A DNA stretch of 64,000 bases from assembly GCF_012843265.1 (NCBI RefSeq), contig NZ_JABAIT010000007.1, positions 114,716 through 178,715 on the forward strand. Direction: 5' to 3'. The stretch is from Bacillus sp. DNRA2. Its GTDB lineage: Bacteria > Bacillota > Bacilli > Bacillales > Cytobacillaceae. The notes under the pieces were generated by a model. It was given only the letters and a program-made list of their open reading frames with translations, had not been told where the DNA came from and searched no databases. Positions 45,348-53,853 of the stretch are shown here, one piece after another (positions within the stretch are counted from its first letter, which is position 1; each line of letters begins with the position of its first letter). A program made the position numbers and the translations under genes.

Positions 45348-47933
45348 CTAATTATGGTTTAATGAACTGCTCCAACCGTTTGTATAGCGGGAACTGGTAT
45401 TAGTTGGCGTTTGACCTTGTGTATTGGTAGGTTGATTATTGCCTCCGGTTGTTCCGCCGTTATTTGTTTGACCACCATTATTATTTTGATTACCAGTATT
45501 GCCATTGTTATTTTGGTCTCCATCATTAACATCACCATGATTTTCATCATCCGGTTGATTCGTATTTTGTGATGGAATGACGACTGTCACGCTGGCTGGG
45601 TCACTCCGTTTATCAGCACGGATAGCTGTTATACTAAAGGAGTAGCTTGCACCTGGAGTCGGCTTAGCAAGATTCATTCCTTTTTCAGTAGTCGTTTGCA
45701 GTGTTTGTTCCGCGCCACCATTTATTGAAACTTTTACTTCAAATTGTGTTCCTTCACTATTATCAGCAGGGTAATCCCAGGTTAAGAGGATATTATTTGC
45801 TGTTTGATCATATCGAGCATTGACACCAATTGGTGATCCAAGCTTATCATATTTCTCTGATACTTCTTTAGGTTCACTACCCTTAACTGCATACTCCGTA
45901 ATAACTTGGTCACTTGGAGTAAATGAGCTGGCTAGCTTTGCAGTTCCTTTTTCAATTGATACCTTTTGAACAGTTTTAGGAACTGGGAAATCGGCAGTAT
46001 CAATATCTTTTGAAACATAAGTCATTAAGTTTTTAAACAGCTTTTGAGCAATTCTTTGGCCGTCGCCAGATGGGATATAGGTGTTACGATCATCATAACC
46101 CGTCCAAATGGCAGCTGTATAATTAGTGGTATACCCAGCAAACCATGCATCTGGAACAGCACTATTAGGAATTTTAAATTTTCTTCTTGTAGCATCATCA
46201 TAGTTGGTCGTTCCGGTTTTTCCAGCCACTTGCAAGCCAGGAACAGCTGCAGTTCTTCCTGTTCCGTATGACTCGCGTACAACACTTTTTAACATATCCG
46301 TTATCATAAAAGCGGTATAATCTTTCATGGCCACCTTGGACTCTGGTGCAGTTTTTATTTTGGTGCCATCGCGAAGTTCGATTTCCTTAACGGCATATGG
46401 CTCGGTATAAATACCGTTATTACCAAAGGTGCTATAAGCACCAGCCATTTGTAAAGGGGAAACACCATCTGACATTCCGCCAATTGCATAGGATTCGAAT
46501 ATCTCTGATAAATGAATACCTAGTCCATCTGCAAATCCTTGAGCTCTCTCAAGACCAACTTCTTGCAATGCTTTAATTGCTGGAATGTTTCTTGACATCC
46601 CCAGAGCCACCCGCATTGTCATTGTGCCCAAATGCTTATTATCCCAGTTATTAACGGGTGTTCCATCAGAATATTTCATAGGAGAATCATCAAGTGGTTG
46701 ATAAGTTCCCCATTTTAAGTATTCAATCGCAGGACCATAATCGAGAATTGGCTTAATCGTTGAACCAGGCTGGCGTTTAATATCAGTTGCATAATTAAAA
46801 CCACGCTGAACCTTTTGATTGCGGCCTCCACCAATCGCTCTAATTTCTCCTGTTTTCGTGTCCGTGAGCACAAGTCCAGCTTGAAATTGTTCATCTGGGA
46901 ATTGAACGATGTCATTAGTATTTAACATCGATTCTACATATGTCTGAGCATTTGGATCAAGTGAAGTGTAAATTTTTAAACCATCCGTAAAAATATTAAT
47001 ATCTTCACCGTATTTTTTCTCTACTTCATCAATTACGCGATCAACAAATGAATCAAATGGCTGATCCTTCTTAACACGTTGCTCAACAGGAACTAGCGTA
47101 GATTCAACAGGAATCGCCTGAGCTTTTTCCATTTCTTCCTTTGAAATAAAGCCGTGTTGGTGCATGAGTGATAATACAATATTTCTTCGTTTTTCAGCCC
47201 GATCAGGGTGATTAAACGGATTATAGTTTTCAGGACTTTGCGGCATCCCAGCAAGTAAAGCAGCTTCTTGAAGTTCTAATTTATCAAGTGGTTTATCGTA
47301 ATAGATTTTTGCTGCTGTTTTAATACCGTGCGCACCTTCAGACATCCACACTTTATTTACATACATTTCAAAGATTTCGTGCTTTGTATATTTCCGCTCG
47401 AGCTGATAGGAAAGCCATGCTTCCTGTACTTTTCTGGTAATCGTTTTTTCTGGTGTTAAAAATGAGTTCTTAACAACCTGCTGAGTTATTGTGCTGGCTC
47501 CTTCAGAACCGAAGCCTCTGGTGACATTGGCAATAACTGCTCCACCTAATCGGATGAGATCTACACCGTTATGCTTATAAAAACGGACATCTTCGGTTGC
47601 CAGTACGGAATCTTCAACGAGTTTTGGTATTTCTTCATATTCAACATAGTCACGGTTTACAGTTCCAACCTCTGTAACATATTTTCCGTCTTTATCGTAT
47701 ATTTCTGATGGAATCGGATCTTTTAAGGCAGATTCCTCGAGTTTTGGCGCATCTTTTACCATATAGGCGAAAGCGGCAACCCCGGTTAATATTCCAATTA
47801 TTCCAAGTGCAACTAGTATAAGGAAAATTTTATTAATTGTTCCTTTTTTTGATTTTTTCTTTTTTGCGTTTGGATTATTTCCGGTTTGTTGCTTTTTTTT
47901 GCGCTCCTCTCTCGTTTGATATTTCTCTGACAT
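45348..47933 (-). CDS. ponA: Class A penicillin-binding protein PBP1
   Basis: An 861-residue bifunctional peptidoglycan synthase. A short cytoplasmic tail has TREERK (residues 7-12), a membrane anchor lies near 33-57, and the glycosyltransferase domain contains the catalytic glutamate of EDVRFYKHNG (Glu114). The transpeptidase domain has STIK (about residue 393), SRN (about 446) and KTGT (about 573). A fibronectin type III-like domain and an Asn/Gly/Gln-rich low-complexity C-terminus follow. It is transcribed with recU upstream, as in B. subtilis. The N-terminal motif resembles the GpsB-binding sequence of B. subtilis PBP1. Confidence 0.95.
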   Translation of the reverse strand: MSEKYQTREERKKKQQTGNNPNAKKKKSKKGTINKIFLILVALGIIGILTGVAAFAYMVKDAPKLEESALKDPIPSEIYDKDGKYVTEVGTVNRDYVEYEEIPKLVEDSVLATEDVRFYKHNGVDLIRLGGAVIANVTRGFGSEGASTITQQVVKNSFLTPEKTITRKVQEAWLSYQLERKYTKHEIFEMYVNKVWMSEGAHGIKTAAKIYYDKPLDKLELQEAALLAGMPQSPENYNPFNHPDRAEKRRNIVLSLMHQHGFISKEEMEKAQAIPVESTLVPVEQRVKKDQPFDSFVDRVIDEVEKKYGEDINIFTDGLKIYTSLDPNAQTYVESMLNTNDIVQFPDEQFQAGLVLTDTKTGEIRAIGGGRNQKVQRGFNYATDIKRQPGSTIKPILDYGPAIEYLKWGTYQPLDDSPMKYSDGTPVNNWDNKHLGTMTMRVALGMSRNIPAIKALQEVGLERAQGFADGLGIHLSEIFESYAIGGMSDGVSPLQMAGAYSTFGNNGIYTEPYAVKEIELRDGTKIKTAPESKVAMKDYTAFMITDMLKSVVRESYGTGRTAAVPGLQVAGKTGTTNYDDATRRKFKIPNSAVPDAWFAGYTTNYTAAIWTGYDDRNTYIPSGDGQRIAQKLFKNLMTYVSKDIDTADFPVPKTVQKVSIEKGTAKLASSFTPSDQVITEYAVKGSEPKEVSEKYDKLGSPIGVNARYDQTANNILLTWDYPADNSEGTQFEVKVSINGGAEQTLQTTTEKGMNLAKPTPGASYSFSITAIRADKRSDPASVTVVIPSQNTNQPDDENHGDVNDGDQNNNGNTGNQNNNGGQTNNGGTTGGNNQPTNTQGQTPTNTSSRYTNGWSSSLNHN

Positions 47934-47977
47934 AATTCAACGCTTCCTTTCTTTTGCAGCAAACATGAAAAATTTCA

Positions 47978-48589
47978 TTAGAAGGTATAAAGATAATCTA
48001 TTATTTTTATATAGTCAATCCTTGGTCGATAACCAAGTGGTAGGGGATGTCCAGATTGGGTAATCTCCTCTATCGTTATTGACTTTCTTCCACCGTCCTT
48101 CATTCTTTTCCAATAGGTTAATAGATGCTCTGCCGGAAGAAAAAACATCGATTCATTTGTAGAAAATCGCAAGATAACGAAGCAAATTCCTCCATGTTCT
48201 AATACTGCCCTCATATGGTTGATTTGATGTTCATGGAAATTTTTCAAAGGAAAGGAAGTTAAGAACTTTGTTTCCTTTGCTTCAAAATCAAGATATTTTC
48301 CTTTGTATATTCCATTATAATCAGTTGTAGATGCTTGTTTAAAATAAGCCTCGCGAATAACGGCGGCACTTCGTTTTGGATAATCAACATTGACAATTTG
48401 AACGGGTGTCGGTTTTTTATGAATCACAGCAATGTTATTTTCCAAATAAAAACGATTCGTCTCATTTAAATCATCCTCAAGCGTCATGCCCCGATTGCTG
48501 TAAGACAGCTTTTTTTCCACTTTTGCAACGGCTTTTGTTTGATCTTTTGGCTGAATATAACGTCTACCGTTTGGATAATGAAAACTCAT
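47978..48589 (-). CDS. recU: Holliday junction resolvase RecU
   Basis: A 203-residue nuclease that cuts Holliday junctions in recombination and chromosome segregation. The conserved [17 protein letters not shown] and the active-site stretch [20 protein letters not shown] (Asp, Glu and Lys of the nuclease fold) are present. ATG 48589 lies eight bases after GAGGTG on the minus strand; a TTG two codons upstream is too near that site. It is followed by ponA after 44 bases, so the two are probably one operon. Confidence 0.95.
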   Translation of the reverse strand: MSFHYPNGRRYIQPKDQTKAVAKVEKKLSYSNRGMTLEDDLNETNRFYLENNIAVIHKKPTPVQIVNVDYPKRSAAVIREAYFKQASTTDYNGIYKGKYLDFEAKETKFLTSFPLKNFHEHQINHMRAVLEHGGICFVILRFSTNESMFFLPAEHLLTYWKRMKDGGRKSITIEEITQSGHPLPLGYRPRIDYIKIIDYLYTF

Positions 48590-48706
48590 TGACAATACAC
48601 CTCACAAACTACCTACTATCATACCAAATATCAATACGTAATGGCTGAATAAAAAGAACTATTTGTCTAAAGCTAAACCTATCGTAAAAATAAGGATGAT
48701 GAGATA

Positions 48707-49699
48707 GTGAAACGTTCCCAAATGCAATTATCCAGCTATAAGCTCTCATTAGAAGAGGAATATTGTCTACGTAAAATTAAAGCAGATACTGAAAAGTGGA
48801 ACGTTGACAATATTTCGAGGACGAAAGCTTACTTTTCTTTTTTTGAAAAATATCCAGAAATTAGTTGGGCTTTTTTGGCAAGCATGGTGTCCCGTAATGG
48901 AGGCTGGAATATGTGCGATCTCGAAGGGAAATGGTTCCCACATGCGTTGCCTAAACAGCTAAGATCCCTTTTGTTTTTAACCTATGAACGAGCCAATTGG
49001 ATCATTTTCCAGGATGCTTATCCTCAATTGCTACTTTACCATTATTCGACGAAAATGAGGCGATCTATGTTTCACCTTTTGCGTTTTTTTTGTGTTTCTT
49101 CATTTATGGAAGTGGAGTGGAAAAACTATTGGTTGAATCGTGACGGGAATAGATTGGTCACTTCATTAATTATAAATGAGCAAAATGTCATCCAAAAACC
49201 TGTAATTGAACACCCTGTTTTTAAAAAGAAGGTGTTTCATTCCTTATCTTACTTCTTTCAAGATTGGTTTCATTTCAGTTCGGTGATATTCCCAACGGTT
49301 AGTGGTGAGTTATTTGGTGCCAGTGTCAGTGGTTTTACGAAACTGTCAAATCGAATTGATCTTGGCAAACGGTTAGCTAATATTTTACTTTCACCAAATT
49401 TATATCCTTATTTTTTCCAATTCGCAAAAAAAACGGAGCATACTGGATCACGAATGGACTATGAACAATATCTATATCTAGGTCAAAAACGACAACGGGA
49501 GACACCATTTCTTCGAACAACTTACCCGATTATTTCGCATCTTCTTCACGAGAAGAAGGATTGGAGTAAGGAGGGAAGGGTAAAAAAAGCGTGGTATAAG
49601 CCAATTCGCCATAAACACCCGATTTTACTGACTGATTGGTATTTAAAAAAGCAATCGCAAATGAAAACATTAATTGGAATAGAGGAACTAATTAAATAG
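48707..49699 (+). CDS. yppC: YppC, DUF2515 family protein
   Basis: A 330-residue basic protein rich in aromatic residues, divergent from recU as in B. subtilis, which identifies it as YppC (DUF2515). Characteristic segments are NISRTKAYFSFFEKYPEISW and WAFLASMVSRNGGWNMCDLE. No catalytic motif or signal peptide is recognised and its function is unknown. The start is GTG 48707 after AAGGATGAT. A terminator follows directly. Confidence 0.83.
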   Translation: MKRSQMQLSSYKLSLEEEYCLRKIKADTEKWNVDNISRTKAYFSFFEKYPEISWAFLASMVSRNGGWNMCDLEGKWFPHALPKQLRSLLFLTYERANWIIFQDAYPQLLLYHYSTKMRRSMFHLLRFFCVSSFMEVEWKNYWLNRDGNRLVTSLIINEQNVIQKPVIEHPVFKKKVFHSLSYFFQDWFHFSSVIFPTVSGELFGASVSGFTKLSNRIDLGKRLANILLSPNLYPYFFQFAKKTEHTGSRMDYEQYLYLGQKRQRETPFLRTTYPIISHLLHEKKDWSKEGRVKKAWYKPIRHKHPILLTDWYLKKQSQMKTLIGIEELIK

Positions 49700-49728
49700 A
49701 AAAAAGCAGGAGGTTTCCTGCTTTTTCT
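49700..49728. terminator. Terminator between convergent yppC and sspM
   Basis: AAAAAGCAGGA pairs with TCCTGCTTTTT across a four-base loop; the A and T tracts allow use from both strands. Confidence 0.9.
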
Positions 49729-49736
49729 GCTGTTAA

Positions 49737-49844
49737 TTAAGTTGATGGACGGTTTGGTCCTTCGAGTTTTTTGTCGCCATAGCCCGGTTTTGTCTCTTTT
49801 AACTCTTTTGGCTGAACCTTATTTTGTTTTTGCTTGTTATCCAT
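49737..49844 (-). CDS. sspM: Acid-soluble spore protein M
   Basis: A 35-residue, Lys-rich protein starting MDNKQKQNKVQPKEL and ending KKLEGPNRPST. The ending nearly equals that of B. subtilis SspM (KLGGPNRPST), a minor small acid-soluble protein of the spore core. An ATG at 49943 would add a hydrophobic, non-conserved stretch; 49844 is chosen because GGAGGTG lies 8 bases upstream. A sigma-G-like promoter precedes it. Identity rests on the tail, size and location. Confidence 0.82.
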   Translation of the reverse strand: MDNKQKQNKVQPKELKETKPGYGDKKLEGPNRPST

Positions 49845-49864
49845 ATCGTTAACACCTCCGTTGT

Positions 49865-49894
49865 TATTTTGTTCTGAAATGGAAGGTTCCATTC
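49865..49894 (-). promoter_or_regulatory. Candidate sigma-G promoter of sspM
   Basis: On the minus strand, GAATG (49894-49890), an 18-base spacer and CAAAATA (49871-49865) resemble the forespore sigma-G consensus GHATR-N18-CATWHTA with one -10 mismatch. The predicted leader is very short. Confidence 0.5.
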
Positions 49895-50084
49895 TAATCA
49901 CTTGAAGGCTGTCGAAAAAAAGAAACATCATCGTAAAATACAACTATCTTTGCCGAATCATTACTAGTTTTGTCTTAGTTGAAGGAGCTTGAGACAAAAC
50001 AGCGAATTAGAATTATACCAGCATGAATGATTTTCATATGCATTTTGAGTCAAAGGATTTTATCAAAAAGGAGGATTTTCTAAA

Positions 50085-50360
50085 ATGAATGAACCATTGA
50101 TTTATAAGCCGGAGCTATTAGTGAGATTAAACGAGATTTATTATCAATTGGAGAAATTAGAAGATGTCATCCACTCCTCCTTTATAGAGCAACAAGAATA
50201 TGTTCATCATTTGCAGGAAGAACGTCTCGGTCGATGCACGAGAAAAATGACTGCACTAGAGGATTGCCTCAATCAAAAGATTGTAGAGAAAAGCCAGCTT
50301 AAACCAATCATGCCGAAACCATGTCAGAAAACAGCTGGAATTAGCTTGAATTTGGTTTAA
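50085..50360 (+). CDS. Small hypothetical protein, coiled-coil-like
   Basis: A 91-residue protein I do not recognise. It is predicted mostly helical with heptad-like leucines (LLVRLNEIYYQLEKLEDVIH) and has three cysteines (in GRCTRK, EDCLN and KPCQK). ATG 50085 follows a strong AAAAGGAGGATT. It occupies the yppD-yppE interval but does not resemble the DUF1798 protein YppE. No membrane segment is seen. It has its own downstream stem-loop, so it is a likely single-gene transcript. Confidence 0.6.
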   Translation: MNEPLIYKPELLVRLNEIYYQLEKLEDVIHSSFIEQQEYVHHLQEERLGRCTRKMTALEDCLNQKIVEKSQLKPIMPKPCQKTAGISLNLV

Positions 50361-50384
50361 GGTTTAAAACGGAATAAATTTTAA

Positions 50385-50413
50385 GAGGGTGCCGCAATTA
50401 GGCACCCTCTCTT
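50385..50413 (+). terminator. Stem-loop after the 91-residue gene
   Basis: GAGGGTGCC (50385-50393) pairs with GGCACCCTC (50401-50409); the following T-rich stretch is short. Confidence 0.6.
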
Positions 50414-50507
50414 ATGTGGGAATGGCTTTTTCTTAACTTTTCCGAAATACACAACAAACAATTAAACAAATGATTCATTTTTTCAATTTGCCATTGCTAA
50501 GATCAAA

Positions 50508-50720
50508 TTAAAACGAATTCTCGATGAGGGATTGATCTATATTGTCACAAGGGACCTCTGCCCCCAGAGACTCGAGCTCACGAACAAGGTTCCGATATTC
50601 GTTGAAGGATATCTCATTATGAATATAAACTCTTTTGGCAAAATCTAATAACACATTTACAGTTTCTGGTTCATACTCTCTAAATTGAATAAATTTTCTT
50701 TTGAGTTCGTGAACTTGCAT
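50508..50720 (-). CDS. yppF: YppF family small protein
   Basis: A 70-residue helical protein starting MQVHELKRKFIQFREYE. The distinctive middle, FNEYRNLVRELESLGA, matches the YppF family. Its function is unknown. The ribosome site GAAGGAGGAA lies eight bases before the start on the minus strand. It is divergent from yppG across a 220-base gap. Confidence 0.78.
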   Translation of the reverse strand: MQVHELKRKFIQFREYEPETVNVLLDFAKRVYIHNEISFNEYRNLVRELESLGAEVPCDNIDQSLIENSF

Positions 50721-50883
50721 ATAAATTCCTCCTTCGCCTTTTTTACTATCGTAACATGGAAAATTCTATTTTCGCCATTTTGTGAAAATTGAGACTTCAG
50801 ACAATTTTCCTCACTGTTTGACAAATTGCGGTAATATCGGAAGAGTCATAATATTACCTCTTGTGAAAACACATTCATGAATC

Positions 50884-50911
50884 ACCTTATTCGCTCTGCC
50901 TACATAAAATG
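50884..50911 (+). promoter_or_regulatory. Candidate sigma-K promoter of yppG
   Basis: AC (50884-50885), 17-base spacer, CATAAAATG (50903-50911), close to the sigma-K pattern AC-N16/17-CATANNNTA with one mismatch. It lies 32 bases before yppG. Confidence 0.5.
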
Positions 50912-50942
50912 TCGTATTGAAAGCTGAGGAGGATGTTCACCC

Positions 50943-51494
50943 ATGTATGGTCGAAAAAATTACTTTTTTAACCCGCCTGGGGGAAACCAATCAATTAGAT
51001 ATATAGACCCATATATTTATCAGGACTATGGAACAAGGCAACCTGTATCGCCACTATATCCGGCTCCATTTCAAGCCCAGTACGGTCCAAATAATTGGAA
51101 TAACTCTCAACACCCGTATCCAATGCAAGTGAACCAGTATCCTCATTCATACCAAAATCAATTGCCCAATACTAATGAATATGCTGGGAATCCGTATATG
51201 ATGAATCAAGGATTTTCTAAAGCGGCATTACAAAATCCGTTACAGGTTCAAGATGAGCCTTATCCCGGGTATTATCCGCAACAAATGCCTGGTCAAGGCG
51301 CTGCTAATCCTTACCCAAATCCTGCGATGATGCCTAAACAACCAGGTGGCTTTCAAACCATTATGAACTCATTTAAGTCTCAGGATGGCTCAATGGATAT
51401 TAATAAAATGGTTAATACGGCTGGACAAATGATCAATGCAATTTCGCAAGTTAAATCCATGGTTTCTGGTCTAGGTGGCATGTTAAAGGTTTAA
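50943..51494 (+). CDS. yppG: YppG family spore-coat-like protein
   Basis: A 183-residue protein. The first two thirds are rich in Pro, Tyr, Gln and Asn with PYP-like repeats, as in coat proteins. The C-terminal 50 residues are helical (FQTIMNSFKSQDGSMDINKM, then VKSMVSGLGGMLK) and match the YppG family. The start is ATG 50943 after GAGGAGGATG. A sigma-K-like promoter just upstream supports late mother-cell expression. Its exact coat role is unknown. Confidence 0.82.
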   Translation: MYGRKNYFFNPPGGNQSIRYIDPYIYQDYGTRQPVSPLYPAPFQAQYGPNNWNNSQHPYPMQVNQYPHSYQNQLPNTNEYAGNPYMMNQGFSKAALQNPLQVQDEPYPGYYPQQMPGQGAANPYPNPAMMPKQPGGFQTIMNSFKSQDGSMDINKMVNTAGQMINAISQVKSMVSGLGGMLKV

Positions 51495-51613
51495 TATATC
51501 TATGATAGGTGGAATAGAAATTCGTCGAAATGTTTTTGTGGCATAGAGTTTAAAAGTCGAAAATGTCGAAAAGTTTTTTACGGGTTTGGATTGGTGATTC
51601 TATGATTAAAAGG

Positions 51614-51643
51614 AAAAGAGGCGGTGTAAATCGCCTCTTTTGC
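51614..51643 (+). terminator. Intrinsic terminator after yppG
   Basis: AAAAGAGGCG (51614-51623) pairs with CGCCTCTTTT (51632-51641). Confidence 0.85.
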
Positions 51644-51680
51644 TACTGTTTAAGAAGGTATAGATTTTGAACTAGTTTTA

Positions 51681-51803
51681 GTGTCTAGCTCCAGGCGCCA
51701 TCGGCTCGAGGTCACAAGTCAATCCGTCCAGAAGGCAAAAAGCAACCTTCCGGCCGGCTCGCCTTGTGCTTGTCGCCGATAAGCGGGCGCCTTACGCCTT
51801 TCC
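51681..51803 (-). repeat. Interspersed repeat B, copy 2
   Basis: The reverse complement matches the 127-base element at 21739-21865 from the GGAAAGGCG end to GGAGCTAGACACT. It lies between the yppG terminator and the Hsp20 gene, whose stop codon (51803-51805) begins exactly at its edge. Confidence 0.85.
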
Positions 51804-52276
51804 TATTCTTCATGGTCAATGATGATTTTTTTTCCTTTATTTTTTGGAATAGTTATTTCTAGTAAGCCGTTTTTATAAGAAGCCTTGACGGCTTTTTCAT
51901 TGATTGGAAACGGAAGGGAAAGGGTTCTACTAGTACGTGACATTGATTGTCTTTTTTGATAACGCTGTCTTGTTTCATCTGTTTCACTAAGTTCTTCATT
52001 GTTCAATACTGAAATGGTAAGTGCGTTACCTAATACATCTATCTGAATTTGTTCCTTATTTACTCCTGCAAGCTCCGCTAATATAATATGATCGCGCTCT
52101 GTTTCAGTCACTTCAACAGCAAAAGTAAACTGTGGGAAGGGTGCTTGGAAAAAATCATCAATTGATTGAAGAATTCCTCTAATCGGTCGGTTTTCGTGTA
52201 AAAATTGATTCATTTGTTTAAAGATATCACCAAACGGCTCATGATTTTTAGGGTCAAATGGTAGTTTACTAGACAT
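51803..52276 (-). CDS. Hsp20 / alpha-crystallin family small heat-shock protein
   Basis: A 157-residue protein. The alpha-crystallin domain spans about residues 50-150: FAVEVTETERDHIILAELAG, then IQIDVLGNALTISV, and the late RTLSLPFPINEKAVKASYKN with the motif GLLEITIPK. Such proteins bind unfolding proteins without ATP. The N-terminal arm is short and the I-x-I motif appears as IIIDHEE at the end. The ribosome site GAAAGGAGTT precedes the start at 52276. It is divergent from hcp. Repeat B abuts its 3' end. Confidence 0.88.
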   Translation of the reverse strand: MSSKLPFDPKNHEPFGDIFKQMNQFLHENRPIRGILQSIDDFFQAPFPQFTFAVEVTETERDHIILAELAGVNKEQIQIDVLGNALTISVLNNEELSETDETRQRYQKRQSMSRTSRTLSLPFPINEKAVKASYKNGLLEITIPKNKGKKIIIDHEE

Positions 52277-52376
52277 CTCTCCGTAACTCCTTTCAAATTA
52301 GGTCCATCAGCTGCTTTTTGATGTTATATTATGCATTTTAACGGTACCTGGTTCAACATCCTGATGAATGCGCCTC

Positions 52377-52420
52377 TTGAACATTTTGTGAAGTTTGGAA
52401 AATTTGAACATTTTATGAAG
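52377..52420 (+). repeat. Tandem direct repeat upstream of hcp
   Basis: TTGAACATTTTGTGAAG (52377-52393) and TTGAACATTTTATGAAG (52404-52420) differ at one base and start 27 bases apart. A weaker third version, TTCAACATCCTGATGAA, lies at 52352-52368. They lie just upstream of the Fnr-type box and may bind a regulator. Confidence 0.65.
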
Positions 52421-52431
52421 ATTTGAGAAGG

Positions 52432-52474
52432 TGTGATTTGAATCACATAAATTCAAGCCTATGATCTGTATGCT
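52432..52474 (+). promoter_or_regulatory. Fnr-type box and -10 of the hcp promoter
   Basis: TGTGATTTGAATCACA (52432-52447) is a perfect TGTGA-N6-TCACA palindrome, the B. subtilis Fnr consensus. TATGCT (52469-52474) is a reasonable -10. If transcription starts at about 52481, the box is centred at -41.5, the class II activator position. No -35 is present, as expected. Confidence 0.8.
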
Positions 52475-52510
52475 AAAACAGTAGAAATTGAATGAAGGTG
52501 AGGAAAAGAA

Positions 52511-53800
52511 ATGTTTTGTTACCAATGTGAACAAACTCCAACAGGAGGCTGTACAGTTGTAGGCGTGTGCGGCAAAGATGAAACCATTGCAAGCCTACAA
52601 GACACAATTATTTTCGGCTTAAAGGGGATTGCAGCATACAGAACCCACGCCAATCAATTAGGATTTACAGACGACTTCGTAGATAGAACAACACACGAAG
52701 CATTATATATGACTCTAACAAACTCAAATTTCAATGTTCAAGAACACATCAACATGGCAATGCAAGTTGGTCAAGCAGCAGTTCGCATGATGGAAGTATT
52801 GGATGAGGCTCATACAAAACGCCTCGGTATCCCACAACCGATTCGTGTTTCGCAAAACAAAATTGAGGGCAAAGCAATTGTTGTAACTGGACATAACTTG
52901 TTTGCATTAGAAGAGTTATTAAAGCAAACAGAAGGAAAAGACATTAATATCTATACTCACTCTGAAATGCTGCCAGCTCATGGCTATCCAGCATTGAAAA
53001 AATATTCGCATCTAAAAGGAAATATCGGAAAAGCTTGGTATGACCAACGACGATTATTTGAAAAATTCCCTGGAGCTATTTTAGCAACAACGAACTGTGT
53101 AATGCCTATTAAAGGTTCTTATGCTGATCGTATGTTCTCTTATGAAGTAGCAGGTTTAGAAAACGTACAAAAGATTGTTAACGATGATTTCTCGCCACTA
53201 ATCAACCGTGCGTTGGAATTACCAGAAGCAAATATCGAATCTGATGAAACATTATTAACAGGATTCCACCATGAAACAGTTCTTGGCTTGGCGCCAGAAG
53301 TGATTGCAGCTGTTAAAGAAGGTAAGATTAAGCGTTTCTTCGTTATTGCTGGCTGTGATGCACCTGGTAAAGGCGGGGAATACTATCGTGAATTAGCTAC
53401 ATCACTACCTCCGGAAACGGTAATTTTAACAACTTCCTGTGGTAAGTTCCGTTTCAACGATGTTGATTACGGAGTGGTTCCTGGAACTGAAATTCCACGT
53501 TATATCGATTTAGGTCAATGTAACAACTCAGGTTCAACTGTGAAAATTGCACTTGCATTAGCTGATGCATTTGGTTGTTCTGTAAATGAACTTCCAGTAA
53601 GTATCGTTCTTTCTTGGTTTGAACAAAAGGCTGTAGCTATTTTATTAGGACTATTCAGTTTAGGAATCCAAGATATTCGCATTGGACCAAAGCCACCTGA
53701 ATTTATTTCAGAAGGTGTCTTAAACGTACTCCAAGAAACTTTCAACCTGAAGTTAATTGGAAATGCGCAAGAAGACATGGAAGCAATGTTAAACGCATAA
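52511..53800 (+). CDS. hcp: Hydroxylamine reductase / hybrid-cluster protein
   Basis: A 429-residue hybrid-cluster protein. The N-terminal cluster cysteines are Cys3, Cys6, Cys14 and Cys20. The hybrid cluster ligands are recognised in TGHNLFALEEL, TTNCVMPIKGSYADR, AGCDAPGKGG and TTSCGKFRFND. It is about 120 residues shorter than E. coli Hcp, fitting the compact type found in thermophiles and some Firmicutes. Hcp proteins act as NO or hydroxylamine reductases in anaerobic and nitrosative stress. The ribosome site is GAAGGTGAGG. Regulation is probably by the Crp/Fnr protein encoded convergently. Confidence 0.94.
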   Translation: MFCYQCEQTPTGGCTVVGVCGKDETIASLQDTIIFGLKGIAAYRTHANQLGFTDDFVDRTTHEALYMTLTNSNFNVQEHINMAMQVGQAAVRMMEVLDEAHTKRLGIPQPIRVSQNKIEGKAIVVTGHNLFALEELLKQTEGKDINIYTHSEMLPAHGYPALKKYSHLKGNIGKAWYDQRRLFEKFPGAILATTNCVMPIKGSYADRMFSYEVAGLENVQKIVNDDFSPLINRALELPEANIESDETLLTGFHHETVLGLAPEVIAAVKEGKIKRFFVIAGCDAPGKGGEYYRELATSLPPETVILTTSCGKFRFNDVDYGVVPGTEIPRYIDLGQCNNSGSTVKIALALADAFGCSVNELPVSIVLSWFEQKAVAILLGLFSLGIQDIRIGPKPPEFISEGVLNVLQETFNLKLIGNAQEDMEAMLNA

Positions 53801-53809
53801 AATTAATAA

Positions 53810-53853
53810 AACCAACCGCCTCTTTACCTCTCTCGCGGTTGGTTCTTTTTTTA
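53810..53853. terminator. Bidirectional terminator between hcp and the Crp/Fnr regulator
   Basis: AACCAACCGC (53810-53819) pairs with GCGGTTGGTT (53835-53844), followed by seven T; the loop is about 15 bases. An A-rich left flank could serve the minus strand. Confidence 0.88.

Noticed and set aside
45348..45600. The Asn/Gly-rich end of ponA as a frameshift artefact
   Set aside because: The frame continues from an FN3-like domain and the low-complexity composition is common at the ends of Bacillus PBP1 proteins.
52307..52534. Minus-strand 75-codon frame upstream of hcp
   Set aside because: It runs through the Fnr box and direct repeats, starts inside hcp and has no ribosome site.
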